The notes under the pieces were generated by a model. It saw nothing but the letters and a program-made list of their open reading frames with translations. It ran no database searches and was not told the origin of the DNA. Below are positions 33,321 through 41,326 of a stretch of 64,000 nucleotides of DNA, one piece after another. How positions within the stretch are numbered: position 1 is the stretch's first letter; every line of letters starts with the position of its first letter. A program made the position numbers and the translations under genes. Origin of the DNA: Natrinema longum (lineage in GTDB: Archaea > Halobacteriota > Halobacteria > Halobacteriales > Natrialbaceae); the NCBI RefSeq assembly GCF_017352095.1, contig NZ_CP071463.1:310001-374000 (forward strand), read 5' to 3'.

Positions 33321-34010
33321 TTAGTACTCCGCCCGGAGGCGATCGATATCGTGCCGGAGGTAGTGCCACAGCGCCCCGGACAACCCCTGCTCTGCGATCC
33401 GTCGCCCGGAGCTCTCGACCAGGACCGTCGGGCAGTAGGCCGTCGGCAGCCGAGCGGAAAGACGCCGACTGAACGCCGTGTCCTCGTTTCCGACGGCCGG
33501 AAAGCCGCCGATCTCCGCGAACGCCTCCCGATGGACGAACGAGTTGAATCCGGGCAGGATCGGGCGCTCGAGCCGCGAGAACCCGTGGTTGATCGTCACC
33601 TCCACGAGTTTCGCCCGTCGGGGGCCGCTGATCCGGCAGTAGGAACTCGCGGCTGCGAGTCCGTTGGCTTCGACGAAGCCCAGCAGTTCGGTGAGGTAGT
33701 TCGCTCGCACCCGCGTGTCCGCATCGACGAAGGCGAGCCACTCGCCGGTCGCCCGTTCGGCCCCGAGATTTCGGGCAGCGGCGACGCTCGAGCCGGCTTC
33801 CCGGACGACGTTCGCGCCGTACTCGCGGGCGATCGCCGGCGTCTCGTCCGTCGACGAACCGTCGACGACGATCACCTCGTACTCGTAGTCGGTATCCAGC
33901 GTGGCGAGGCTCGCCAGGGCACCTCGGATGTACGCGGCCTCGTTTCGCGCCGGCACCACGAAGCTCACGTCCGGCTCGCCGACAGCGTCGTCTCGACCGT
34001 CGCGTCCCAT
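33321..34010 (-). CDS. Glycosyltransferase family 2
   Basis: The 229-residue GT-A enzyme begins with VSFVVPARNEAAYIRGALAS and has VIVVDGSSTDETPAIA near residue 52, the metal-binding DxD in LAFVDADTRVR near 97, and the acceptor-side motif GNEDTAFSRRLSARLPTAYC near 170-190. A single domain with no membrane helix suggests a soluble or peripheral enzyme adding sugars to a lipid or S-layer glycan. No glycosylation cluster is adjacent. Its start was set at ATG 34010. Confidence 0.88.
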   Translation of the reverse strand: MGRDGRDDAVGEPDVSFVVPARNEAAYIRGALASLATLDTDYEYEVIVVDGSSTDETPAIAREYGANVVREAGSSVAAARNLGAERATGEWLAFVDADTRVRANYLTELLGFVEANGLAAASSYCRISGPRRAKLVEVTINHGFSRLERPILPGFNSFVHREAFAEIGGFPAVGNEDTAFSRRLSARLPTAYCPTVLVESSGRRIAEQGLSGALWHYLRHDIDRLRAEY

Positions 34011-34366
34011 CGTGTTAGCCGTGAGAACTCGACGGCGGGTTCTCAAAGTATCGGAGTTGCGGTGTGGCGTATCCCCGCGCTCGTCGATTGCAGTCGTAGT
34101 GAAGCGACGAAGGGGGCCGTTGGCTCCTCGAGCCGACGATACCCGGATCGACGGGTGGGCGGTCCCGACGACTCACCCGCCATCCTCATGCTAACATGAC
34201 CCACGATAATTGTTTTCAGACACCAGCTCGCAGAGACGATATCTATCATGAACTTTTATAATCAAGGAGGAGAAAGGGGTGAGTAGAGATGTCGGTCGTA
34301 CACGTAGCAATCTGAGTTCGTTGCCGACGAGTACCGATGTTCGACGATATCCACCACCCGACCGAC
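34011..34366. promoter_or_regulatory. Intergenic region with a strong TATA box and purine-rich leader
   Basis: TTTATAAT at 34255-34262 is the best archaeal TATA box near here. Downstream lie AGGAGGAGAAAGGGG (34265-34279) and a nine-codon frame, ATG 34289 to TGA 34315. The leader may feed the small open frame beginning at 34367. No other gene is visible in the gap. Confidence 0.5.
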
Positions 34367-34588
34367 ATGAGCACACAACGCCTGCAGTCCACGACCGACG
34401 CCGAACCGACCACCGACCGAACCACGACTCGAACGCGACCCCACTCGAGTGCCGTCACCGAGGACCCACGGACGGCCACCGATCAGGCTCCACGGACGTT
34501 TTCCCACGGGAATACGGGCCGACTCGAGAACCTGATCGACGAGTGGAACGCCGCGTTCGCGAACGAGACGGCGGGACGAGGGTCGTAA
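34367..34588 (+). CDS. Possible small protein, unknown
   Basis: This is a 73-residue frame starting at ATG 34367 (an alternative ATG at 34337 adds 10 residues). It is Thr/Asp/Arg-rich for its first two thirds and then ends in a helix-like GRLENLIDEWNAAFANETAG. It lies about 100 nt downstream of a clear TATA box, so transcription is likely. No family is recognised, and a competing basic frame overlaps it, so its coding status is uncertain. Confidence 0.4.
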   Translation: MSTQRLQSTTDAEPTTDRTTTRTRPHSSAVTEDPRTATDQAPRTFSHGNTGRLENLIDEWNAAFANETAGRGS

Positions 34589-34898
34589 CTCGAGAACTGA
34601 CCTCGTTTTCCGGCGAAACCAAACCGTCTTTGGAGCGACCGCCGTAGCGTCGCGTGGCCGATGACGATACACCCGCTCCGAACCGGACTCGGCATCCGGT
34701 CGTGACGAGCCCTATGAGTGCCGAGGTCTGCATCTCCTCTGTAAGGGGATGCTTCCGTTATTCAGCGATAGCGAAGCGGAGCGACCAGAATACATCACAT
34801 CACACGAAGAGATGCAGGGAGTCCAACCGTGGAGGTGCTAGTGAGACGGTGCGACGTGCGAACCTTGATACTCCGAGGTTCGGAACACTCTCGGTAAC
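34589..34898. other. 310-nt gap before the Mrr-type gene
   Basis: No good coding frame is present. The GC content falls, and there are several TATA-like stretches in the last 150 nt. A TGAGACGGTGCG at about 34847 resembles the 3'-end repeat motif in only eight bases and is not counted as a copy. Confidence 0.4.
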
Positions 34899-35900
34899 AT
34901 GACTGAGCGAGGGTTCATGGTTCGCGCCGGGAACGACAACGAGTTAGTAGACGAATTCGAGTCTCGTTCTCTGGTCGCAGTCGGATGGGAGGAGTTGGGA
35001 GGCGTTGCTGATGTCCACTCATACGAGGCGATGAAAGCGCGATTTAACTCGACCGACGAATACTCCGAACACAACAGTCGGCGTATCGCCCAGAACGCAG
35101 GGCAAGTGAATCGATTCGCACTCGAGATGGAGGAGGGACATCTGGTTTTGAGCTACGACAAGACGGAGCGCGAGTATCTCGTCGGTGAGGTCACGAGTGG
35201 GTACGAGTGGAAACCGGGCGACCACCCACCTGGATATCCACACGTCAGACGTGTTGAATGGAGGGACACCGTTTCCCGCGACGAGTTCACGACATCGACG
35301 AAAAACACGCTCGGAAGCACGCTAACGGTGTTTTCGGTTGACGATTGCGTTGATGAAATCACAGGCGTTCTAAGCGGGAAGACACCCGACGAGAGCGAGG
35401 ACGACGAGGACACCGTACCGTTCGTCGACGAGGTTGAGAACCAGGCAGACGAACTCATCTCCGACGTTCTTGCGAACATGGACCCGTTCGTCTTCGAAGA
35501 GTTGGTCGCCGCAGTCCTGAGAGCGATGGGATACCACGCGAAGAAGACGCGGGACAGTCAGGACCGCGGTATCGACGTGGTCGCTCACCCGGACTCGTTA
35601 GGGTTCGAAGAGCCATACGTCAAGGTCCAGGTCAAACGCCAACAGTCGAAGGTTGGTTCCCCGGATATGCGAGCGTTCACCGGAACCCTTGGGAACGGTG
35701 AACGGGGCCTATTCGTCTCGACTGGTGGTTATACGAGTGAGGCAAAAGACGCGGCTCGGAACGCCGAACAGCGGGTCACACTCATCGACCGGGATGAGTT
35801 CATTGACCTCCTGATTCAGCACTACGACGACCTCGAATCCGAGTATCAGGCGACAGTCCCATTGAAGCAGGTCTATATTCCGTCCCGAGACCACCTCTAG
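34899..35900 (+). CDS. Mrr-type restriction endonuclease
   Basis: This 333-residue protein has two parts. The N-terminal 150 residues (GFMVRAGNDNELVDEFESR, GWEELGG, LVLSYDKTEREYLVGEVTSGY) have the look of a PUA/EVE-like reader fold, and the C-terminal Mrr nuclease domain (about 185-320) has FEELVAAVLRAMGYHAKKT, the catalytic D in DRGIDVVAH near 226 and the Q-x-K in VKVQVKRQQ near 245. Mrr proteins cut modified or foreign DNA without a partner methylase (type IV restriction). No methyltransferase gene is adjacent, which supports that. An acidic hinge (DESEDDEDT) joins the domains. Confidence 0.85.
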   Translation: MTERGFMVRAGNDNELVDEFESRSLVAVGWEELGGVADVHSYEAMKARFNSTDEYSEHNSRRIAQNAGQVNRFALEMEEGHLVLSYDKTEREYLVGEVTSGYEWKPGDHPPGYPHVRRVEWRDTVSRDEFTTSTKNTLGSTLTVFSVDDCVDEITGVLSGKTPDESEDDEDTVPFVDEVENQADELISDVLANMDPFVFEELVAAVLRAMGYHAKKTRDSQDRGIDVVAHPDSLGFEEPYVKVQVKRQQSKVGSPDMRAFTGTLGNGERGLFVSTGGYTSEAKDAARNAEQRVTLIDRDEFIDLLIQHYDDLESEYQATVPLKQVYIPSRDHL

Positions 35901-36060
35901 AGGAGTAAGAACCCGTGTAATCGGTCCCCCTTCTGGAAACCGATATCACGATATCGAGTGCAGCGGGGAACATTTACTATGGAAAATTGTGAGTCGTGAG
36001 TGCCGAGACCATCGGTTTGATCTACCACTCTCCCGCGATGCCGATCGACCGAACTGAACG

Positions 36061-36525
36061 ATGACTCCCGAATTCTCATTCGATGAGGCTGAGTTCGACT
36101 TTCCGTTCGGACTCTCGATACACGAACGGTGCAGCGATCCGTGTCCACAGTTCGGAGACCGGTTCGATGGGTGCGAGGAGTTCGAATCGTCCGGGATGTG
36201 GGGTCCGAAAATCGAAACAGCGGACGGCGAGATGATCGCCGACGGTCACGAGAGTGTCCGGACGGTTCTCGACGCGATACTCGAGGACGAATCACCCGAC
36301 ACCAGATCCTGCTCCATGTACAACTGCGACACCGAAGCGACCCACACGGTCGAGGTCGGGCCGCCTCCGAACTGGTTCACGACCGACGCCTGCCCCGATT
36401 GCGTAGAGGCAGAGCGGTCGAATGTCAACGCGGTGTACGAGGGGCTTGAAACGAACTCCTGCGAGCACGACCGGTGTTTCACTGCCGTCCACGATTCGCG
36501 CGACTATTGCCCAGCGCACCAGTGA
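36061..36525 (+). CDS. Cys-rich hypothetical protein
   Basis: The 154-residue acidic protein has at least ten Cys in clusters (ERCSDPCPQFG, FDGCEEF, CSMYNCD, ACPDCVEAE, SCEHDRC and a final YCPAH), suggesting two zinc sites or a disulfide-rich fold. There is no signal peptide, so zinc is more likely. The central region (KIETADGEMIADGHESVRTV) looks like a small alpha/beta unit. It follows the Mrr gene by 160 nt but has its own start context. No family or function is known to me. Confidence 0.65.
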   Translation: MTPEFSFDEAEFDFPFGLSIHERCSDPCPQFGDRFDGCEEFESSGMWGPKIETADGEMIADGHESVRTVLDAILEDESPDTRSCSMYNCDTEATHTVEVGPPPNWFTTDACPDCVEAERSNVNAVYEGLETNSCEHDRCFTAVHDSRDYCPAHQ

Positions 36526-36775
36526 CAGCGAGGCTGTTCGAACGCGCCTCGGGGTCTCTCACTCGTGTCGCATTTCGTGTCTTCGGTCGTCGGTAGTACT
36601 GGCGACGACGATGTGAAACCGGAACGTGGCATACGGCACTGGTACGTCGTTCTCGTTCGAGTGCCGAGGCCCGCGACTTTGAGAGGAACGGGCGAAAGCG
36701 AACACTCGTCGAACGCCACTCACATCACTCTGAAATTGTCGGTAACACGGGGATGGATAGCAGCAGTAGCGAACG

Positions 36776-37738
36776 TCACTGGACCCCGTGATCACCGCCC
36801 AGTTGAAGCGTCTCCGGGCGTTCCTCGGGGTCCAAGTGTTTCAGGAACCGTGCGACGATATCGACATCCACGCGGTCGCTGTGAGCGTCCAGCAACCGTT
36901 CGGTTATCGGGCCGGGACGACCGGATCCGATTTCGGTCCCGTCGACCTTCGTGATCGGCGCGACGACGTGTGAGGTGTTCGTCCAGAACACCTCGTCGGC
37001 ATTGTAGACGTCGTACAGTTGTAGGTCGGTCTCTTCGACGGGGATATCGAGTTCCTCCCTCGCGAGTCGAATCGTGGTTTCTCGAGTGATTCCTGGAAGC
37101 GCATCGGTAAGCGGCGGCGTCCGGAGGGTCCCGTCGGTGACGACGAATATATTCCCGATAGCGGTCTCCGTGACGTTCCCGTCACTATCCAACAACAGCG
37201 GATCGGCGTTCGAATCCCGCTGTTTGGCCTCGATGTCGGCTAACACGAAATGCATCCGCGAGCGGTGTTTGACCAGTGGGCTGATCGACTCGTTCGGTAC
37301 TTGTCGGACGCTCGTGGTGACGAAGTGTTTGCCGTCGATGAAATCCCTGGCCATCCGCTCGAAGGGGAGCGGCCTCGCCGACACGATGACCCGGGGTGGC
37401 TCGTGACACCCCTCGTACACGTTCCACCCGCCGGAGACGCTGATGAAGACCATGAAGTCCTCGTCGGGACCGGCGAGATCGACGTTGCGATCGACGACGT
37501 CGCGGACGATGCCCGACAGTTCTTCGGGACGCATCTCGAGGGGCATTTTCGAGGCCCGGCACGATTTGAACGTTCGCTCGACGTGTTCGGCCAGTTGGTA
37601 CGGCTCGTGCTCGACCGTGATCAGCAGATCGTAAACGTTGTAGCCCCACTGGAACCCCGGATCATCGATGGGGACTTTCGCTTCGGACAGTGGGACGATG
37701 TCGCCGTCGTGGTAAGCCTCGAGTTCGCTTTCGTTCAT
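36776..37738 (-). CDS. Class IV aminotransferase (BCAT/aminodeoxychorismate lyase type)
   Basis: This 320-residue PLP protein of fold type IV starts AYHDGDIVPLSEAKVPIDDPGFQWG, the usual entry to this family, and has the PLP lysine in ISPLVKHRSRMHFVLADIEAK near residue 155, a Glu in NVTETAIGNIFVV near 190, and the phosphate-binding GITRETTIRLA near 220. Branched-chain aminotransferase, D-amino-acid aminotransferase and aminodeoxychorismate lyase cannot be told apart with confidence; the first is the usual annotation. It ends close to the IS5-type insertion, which lies just before its promoter. Confidence 0.85.
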   Translation of the reverse strand: MNESELEAYHDGDIVPLSEAKVPIDDPGFQWGYNVYDLLITVEHEPYQLAEHVERTFKSCRASKMPLEMRPEELSGIVRDVVDRNVDLAGPDEDFMVFISVSGGWNVYEGCHEPPRVIVSARPLPFERMARDFIDGKHFVTTSVRQVPNESISPLVKHRSRMHFVLADIEAKQRDSNADPLLLDSDGNVTETAIGNIFVVTDGTLRTPPLTDALPGITRETTIRLAREELDIPVEETDLQLYDVYNADEVFWTNTSHVVAPITKVDGTEIGSGRPGPITERLLDAHSDRVDVDIVARFLKHLDPEERPETLQLGGDHGVQ

Positions 37739-37787
37739 CGCTCTCAGGTGGTTTCGAAGAGAACCTAATAACCCTGTGGACTGATGA

Positions 37788-37795
37788 CATCCAAC
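37788..37795 (+). repeat. Target site duplication of IS5-type copy 1 (left)
   Basis: CATCCAAC occurs directly before the element and again directly after it (38736-38743), an 8-bp duplication that proves a transposition event rather than a recombination product. Confidence 0.9.
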
Positions 37796-38735
37796 GGCTG
37801 CGTTGAATCACTAGACGGCGTCGGGGAAGGTCAGTAAATCGAAGGAGTTGAAGCGGGAAAATTTGGTTGTCCATGACACAAATCTCCCGCTTCACCGAGC
37901 GTTGCGTCTCGATTGCACAAAGAGTTACGGGTGAACGAGGCGAATCCGCTGCCCCAACTGGTGGCGGCGGATTCGCCGACTATGCCCTCATTTCGCTGCA
38001 TTGCCTCCGGATTTACCTCGATACGTCCTACCGGATGACGATCGATCTGTTGAAGGAAATGCCGCAAATAACAGGGGAGATCGGCCTTGACGTGGCCGAT
38101 CTCCCCGCTCCATCTACGCTGTGTAAGGCGTTTGATCGGATCGAAATGGGTGTCTGTCGAGTGCTACTGCGCCAGTCGGCGCAGTTGCACGACACCTCTG
38201 AACACGCTGCTATCGACGCAACATTCTACGAACGTGATCGTGCGAGCCGCCACTACTGCCACCGAACAAATTACCGCGTTCAAACGCTCAAAGTCACAAA
38301 ACTCGTCGATACAGCAACGCAAGCTGTTCTCGATCTTCACTGCTCGACGACGTTAGAAGGAAGCGACGCAGACCTCGCCGAGCAGATCGCCCGCCGGAAC
38401 GCGGGCGATCTGCGATCCCTTGCCGCTGACAAGGGCTACGATAAGCAAGCGCTCCGCGACCAGCTCCGCAAACTCGACATTCGCCCGCTGATCAAACACC
38501 GGATCTTCGCTCCCTACGATCACGCTCACAACGCCCGTATTGACGACGATCGGTACGCTCAGCGGTCAATGACTGAAACAGTGAACTCCGCAATCAAGCG
38601 CTCGCTCGGCTACGCCGTGCGAGCGCGTACTTGGTATCGAGAGTTCCGTGAAATTACCCTGATGTGTGTCGTCTATAACATCAAGCGGGCCGTCAAACAG
38701 TGAAATCCACCGCTGTATGGCGATTCAACACAGCC
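37796..38735 (+). mobile_element. IS5-family insertion sequence, copy 1 (940 bp)
   Basis: The ends GGCTGCGTTGAATCACTAGAC and its partner GGCTGTGTTGAATCGCCATAC (right end, complement) match over most of 25 bp. The element carries one transposase gene, is 940 bp long, and is flanked by the 8-bp duplication CATCCAAC. A nearly identical copy lies at 58079-59018 in the same orientation. Confidence 0.93.
37873..38703 (+). CDS. IS5 family transposase, copy 1
   Basis: The 276-residue DDE transposase has the first acidic residue in AAIDATFYERDRA (about residue 114), a second in SLAADKGYDKQAL near 183-190, the conserved K-H-R segment (IRPLIKHRIF), and the final YNIKRAV. The ATG at 37873 is used; a TTG two codons earlier is possible. 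It differs from copy 2 at about eight residues (for example Pro/Asp near position 78, Ala/Cys in DLAEQ), so the two copies have drifted or came in separately. The frame is intact. Confidence 0.93.
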   Translation: MTQISRFTERCVSIAQRVTGERGESAAPTGGGGFADYALISLHCLRIYLDTSYRMTIDLLKEMPQITGEIGLDVADLPAPSTLCKAFDRIEMGVCRVLLRQSAQLHDTSEHAAIDATFYERDRASRHYCHRTNYRVQTLKVTKLVDTATQAVLDLHCSTTLEGSDADLAEQIARRNAGDLRSLAADKGYDKQALRDQLRKLDIRPLIKHRIFAPYDHAHNARIDDDRYAQRSMTETVNSAIKRSLGYAVRARTWYREFREITLMCVVYNIKRAVKQ

Positions 38736-38743
38736 CATCCAAC
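38736..38743 (+). repeat. Target site duplication of IS5-type copy 1 (right)
   Basis: Second CATCCAAC, immediately after the element's terminal CAGCC. Confidence 0.9.
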
Positions 38744-39113
38744 ATATAATTACAGATCCCGTCGGTATCGTCCCACGTGTGGCAGGGACAAGGCATGCCG
38801 CCTGGACGAGTTCGGATTCGGTCGGCTGTGTGGACGCTACCGCCGACCTCACTCCGGCAGTAGTATCGAAGCCACTGATTTCGTCGATATCGACCACAGT
38901 GACCACGCGTACCGAACTGGCAGCCAGCGATCCGGCGCTGGCTACGCAGCTGCCAGCGCCGTGTCGTGAAGGGGACGGCGGTATTCTCGGTGACCGGACG
39001 GCTATCACTCGAGTACCCCGAATTCGAGTAGACGAGTATTTTCGTCTGCGGTTCTGATAGCTAGTAATGCAATCGGAAACCCAGCACACTCGAGCAGTCG
39101 AGAGGTGTCGACG
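38744..39113. other. 370-nt gap without a gene
   Basis: AT-rich at its left end (ACATATAATTAC), GC-rich later. An inverted stretch GCTGGCTACGCAGCTGCCAGC lies near 38937. No reading frame there looks like protein. The region may hold the promoter of the repeat-containing membrane protein. Confidence 0.4.
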
Positions 39114-39788
39114 ATGAACCCGACTCGCGTCGATTTCCTCGTCGATCTCGCGTACGGCGTTATGATCTTCGCAGCAGTCGTGTTCATTCTCGTCGTCGGA
39201 ACCGGCGTTGGCGTCGCGTTCGGGCTCGGCGTGTTAGTCTCCTACGTCATCCACGTCGCGTGGAAGATGGCTCGGTTCGATCCCGACTGGATGACGACGG
39301 AGGTCGCCCAGCGGGTCGAAGAGACAGTCAGCGACACGGTCAGTAAGGAGGTCGAAGAGACGGTTACCGGAACAGTCAGCAAGGAAGTCGAAGAGACAGT
39401 CAGCGACACGGTCAGCAAAGAAGTCGAGGAAACCGTCAGCGACACGGTCAGCAAAGAAGTCGAGGAAACCGTCAGCGATACGGTCAGCAAAGAGGTCGAG
39501 GAAACCGTCAGCGACACGGTCAGCAAAGAAGTCGAAGAAACGGTCAGCGACACGGTCAGCAAAGAAGTCGACAACGTGGCCGAGAAAGTCGGGAAATCCG
39601 TTAGCGAGGACGTGAACAAAACGGTCGAGGAGACCGTCAGCGACACGGTCAGCAAGGAGGTCGAAAAGACGGTCGGTGGGACCGGCGGTGACGAATCGAC
39701 GGCCGACGAATCGGCCGAGACGGACGACGATGATGCGACGTCCGATGACGAGCAAGAGTCCCGGCCCTCGAGTTCGAAGTCACGATAA
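39114..39788 (+). CDS. Membrane protein with seven tandem 12-residue repeats
   Basis: The 224-residue protein has two N-terminal helices (about 13-31 and 33-50, VMIFAAVVFILVVGTGVGVA, GLGVLVSYVIHVAWKMA). Then from about residue 68 come seven copies of the unit V-E-E-T-V-S-D-T-V-S-K-E in a row (one reads VTGT in place of VSDT), a break (DNVAEKVGKSVSEDVNKT), one more copy, and an acidic tail. The unit alternates hydrophobic V with charged and Ser/Thr residues, giving a long helical or coiled stalk outside or inside the membrane. At DNA level the unit is 36 bp. Function unknown; repeat number probably varies between strains. ATG 39114 was chosen over a GTG nine bases earlier. Confidence 0.75.
   Translation: MNPTRVDFLVDLAYGVMIFAAVVFILVVGTGVGVAFGLGVLVSYVIHVAWKMARFDPDWMTTEVAQRVEETVSDTVSKEVEETVTGTVSKEVEETVSDTVSKEVEETVSDTVSKEVEETVSDTVSKEVEETVSDTVSKEVEETVSDTVSKEVDNVAEKVGKSVSEDVNKTVEETVSDTVSKEVEKTVGGTGGDESTADESAETDDDDATSDDEQESRPSSSKSR
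39315..39566 (+). repeat. Tandem 36-bp coding repeat (7 copies)
   Basis: Seven 36-bp units, each encoding VEETVSDTVSKE, with mainly third-position differences. An isolated eighth copy is at 39624-39659. It is a protein-coding minisatellite, not a CRISPR: there are no spacers. Confidence 0.85.
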
Positions 39789-39931
39789 CTCGAGTCGGAT
39801 CGGTCTCGAAATCGGATCCGAGCGTCGCGCCGATGGGGCAGTGCGGCCCCGGAGCTGTTCCCCGATCGGCGCTGATCGACGTCTGCGGCCGTCGAGGGGA
39901 TCGACGGTCCGTTCGTGGCCCGCCTCCCGCC

Positions 39932-40621
39932 TCAGAACTCGGTCCCGCGGCGTGCCCGCTGGCCGTCGTCGATCGGGTGTTTCACCTTGCGGACGTTCGT
40001 GATCAGGTCAGCGCGATCCGCGAGGTACGACGGCTCGGTGTGGCTCCCCGAGAGCACCAGTTCGAGATCCGTCGGCTTCGCGTCGATGAGGTCGTGGACC
40101 TCCTCCTCCGAGAGCAAGCCGCGATCCGCGGCGTAGAGCACTTCGTCCAGAATCAGCATGTGCATTCCCGCTTCCGGCTCCGCGTCGGGGGCGATCGGCT
40201 CGTCGAGATCGGCCTCGCCCGCTGCCTCGAGCAAGTCGTGTGCGCGCTCGAGTCCGGCCTGGGCTTCGGCTTCGTGGTCGGCCTCGTCGCTCCCGTCTGC
40301 CATCCCGTGCCAGCCGTAGTGTCCCAGGTTCTCGTAGCTGAACCCCGGGAGCGCGGCGATGGCGTTGTACTCGCCGCGGACTGCGTCGACGCTCGAGGCC
40401 CCGCCTTTCATGAACTGGAGCATGTGAACGCGGTAGCCGTGGCCCACAGCGCGCATTCCCATGCCGAGCGAGGCCGTCGTCTTCCCTTTTCCGTCGCCCC
40501 ACCAGACCTGTACGAGGCCGAACTCCTCGGGAGCGGCGGGTTCGATCCGCTCGGCTTCGGGCGTTCGCCCCTGTCCGGGGGTGTTCTCGACCGCGGATTC
40601 CGGTGTTCGATCGTCGCTCAT
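39932..40621 (-). CDS. cobA: Cob(I)alamin adenosyltransferase, CobA/CobO type
   Basis: The 229-residue enzyme adds the 5'-deoxyadenosyl group from ATP to the corrin cobalt. VWWGDGKGKTTASLGMGMRA at about residue 40 is the P-loop, then VHMLQFMKGG, GHYGWHGM, LILDEVLYAADRGL near 160-175 and LVLSGSHTEPSYLADRADLIT near 195-215 follow the family. The N-terminal 30 residues are acidic and disordered. I used the ATG at 40621. No other cobalamin genes are adjacent. Confidence 0.93.
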   Translation of the reverse strand: MSDDRTPESAVENTPGQGRTPEAERIEPAAPEEFGLVQVWWGDGKGKTTASLGMGMRAVGHGYRVHMLQFMKGGASSVDAVRGEYNAIAALPGFSYENLGHYGWHGMADGSDEADHEAEAQAGLERAHDLLEAAGEADLDEPIAPDAEPEAGMHMLILDEVLYAADRGLLSEEEVHDLIDAKPTDLELVLSGSHTEPSYLADRADLITNVRKVKHPIDDGQRARRGTEF

Positions 40622-40734
40622 ACGAAATCGGTCGGACCGATCGTACATGTAGTTGCTCCATCGCTCCGTGACACACCTGTGGCATCGCTAACCAAACGTG
40701 TCTTTAGTCCTCGCTCCTAACCAGGTTGCATCCA

Positions 40735-41094
40735 ATGTCCCTCGAGATCTCCGCATCGGACGATGCGCCCGCGTTCGAGTGCGTTGTTGCCGCACTCGAC
40801 GACAGTGGCTGCCGGGAGATCATCGCAGTGCTCGAGGAGCCGATGACGGTCGAGGCCATCGCCGAAACCACTGGACAGCCCCTCTCGACGACCTATCGCA
40901 AACTCGACTGTCTGACCGAGGCCGGGATCGTCGAGGAAACCGTCGGCGTCCGTCGGGGCCGACACCGGAAATCGCGATACGTCGCCAATCTCGACCGGAT
41001 CTCGATCAGCCTCGACGACGACAACGAGCTGTGCGTCGATATCGACCACACGACCGAGCACGGGCTCTGGTCGGACCTCACACGGGAGTTTTGA
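40735..41094 (+). CDS. Winged-helix transcriptional regulator
   Basis: The 119-residue protein has a single helix-turn-helix domain: CREIIAVLEEPMTVEAIAETTGQPLSTTYRKLDCLTEAGIVEETVG at about 28-75, followed by RRGRHRKSRYVANLDRISISLDDDN as the wing and a C-terminal acidic part. The layout is that of haloarchaeal ArsR/HTH_20-like regulators, and the target is unknown. The promoter has TCTTTAGT at about 40701-40708, 27 nt before the ATG. It is divergent from cobA. Confidence 0.85.
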   Translation: MSLEISASDDAPAFECVVAALDDSGCREIIAVLEEPMTVEAIAETTGQPLSTTYRKLDCLTEAGIVEETVGVRRGRHRKSRYVANLDRISISLDDDNELCVDIDHTTEHGLWSDLTREF

Positions 41095-41326
41095 GCCGGC
41101 CGCCCGCCGTCGACTCGAGGGGTCCGTCCTCCCGATCGATCGGTCGACCAGCCCCCGACGAAACGACGGAGGGCGTCGCTACGGGGCAGGCCGAGGAGGT
41201 CGCTCCTGGCACGGTCCCGATCGATCATCTCTGTAGCACGCCGGCGGCCGTCTACAGCATCGTCACACCAGTGGCCGTCTGCAGCACTGTTTTGTCGGCG
41301 GGACTCGACCGCGAACGGGCCCAGGA

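Noticed and set aside
34279-34647. A 122-residue frame starting at GTG 34279 just after AGGAGGAGA
   Set aside because: The ribosome-site spacing is good, but the protein is very rich in Arg and Pro, unlike native proteins here. The overlapping acidic frame was listed instead, at low confidence.
34847-34858. TGAGACGGTGCG before the Mrr gene as another 3'-end repeat
   Set aside because: It shares only the eight bases TGAGACGG, has no following YTGTC or stem, and does not sit at a stop codon.
39315-39566. 36-bp tandem repeats as a possible CRISPR array
   Set aside because: There are no spacers between units, and the repeats translate in one frame into a perfect 12-residue protein repeat.
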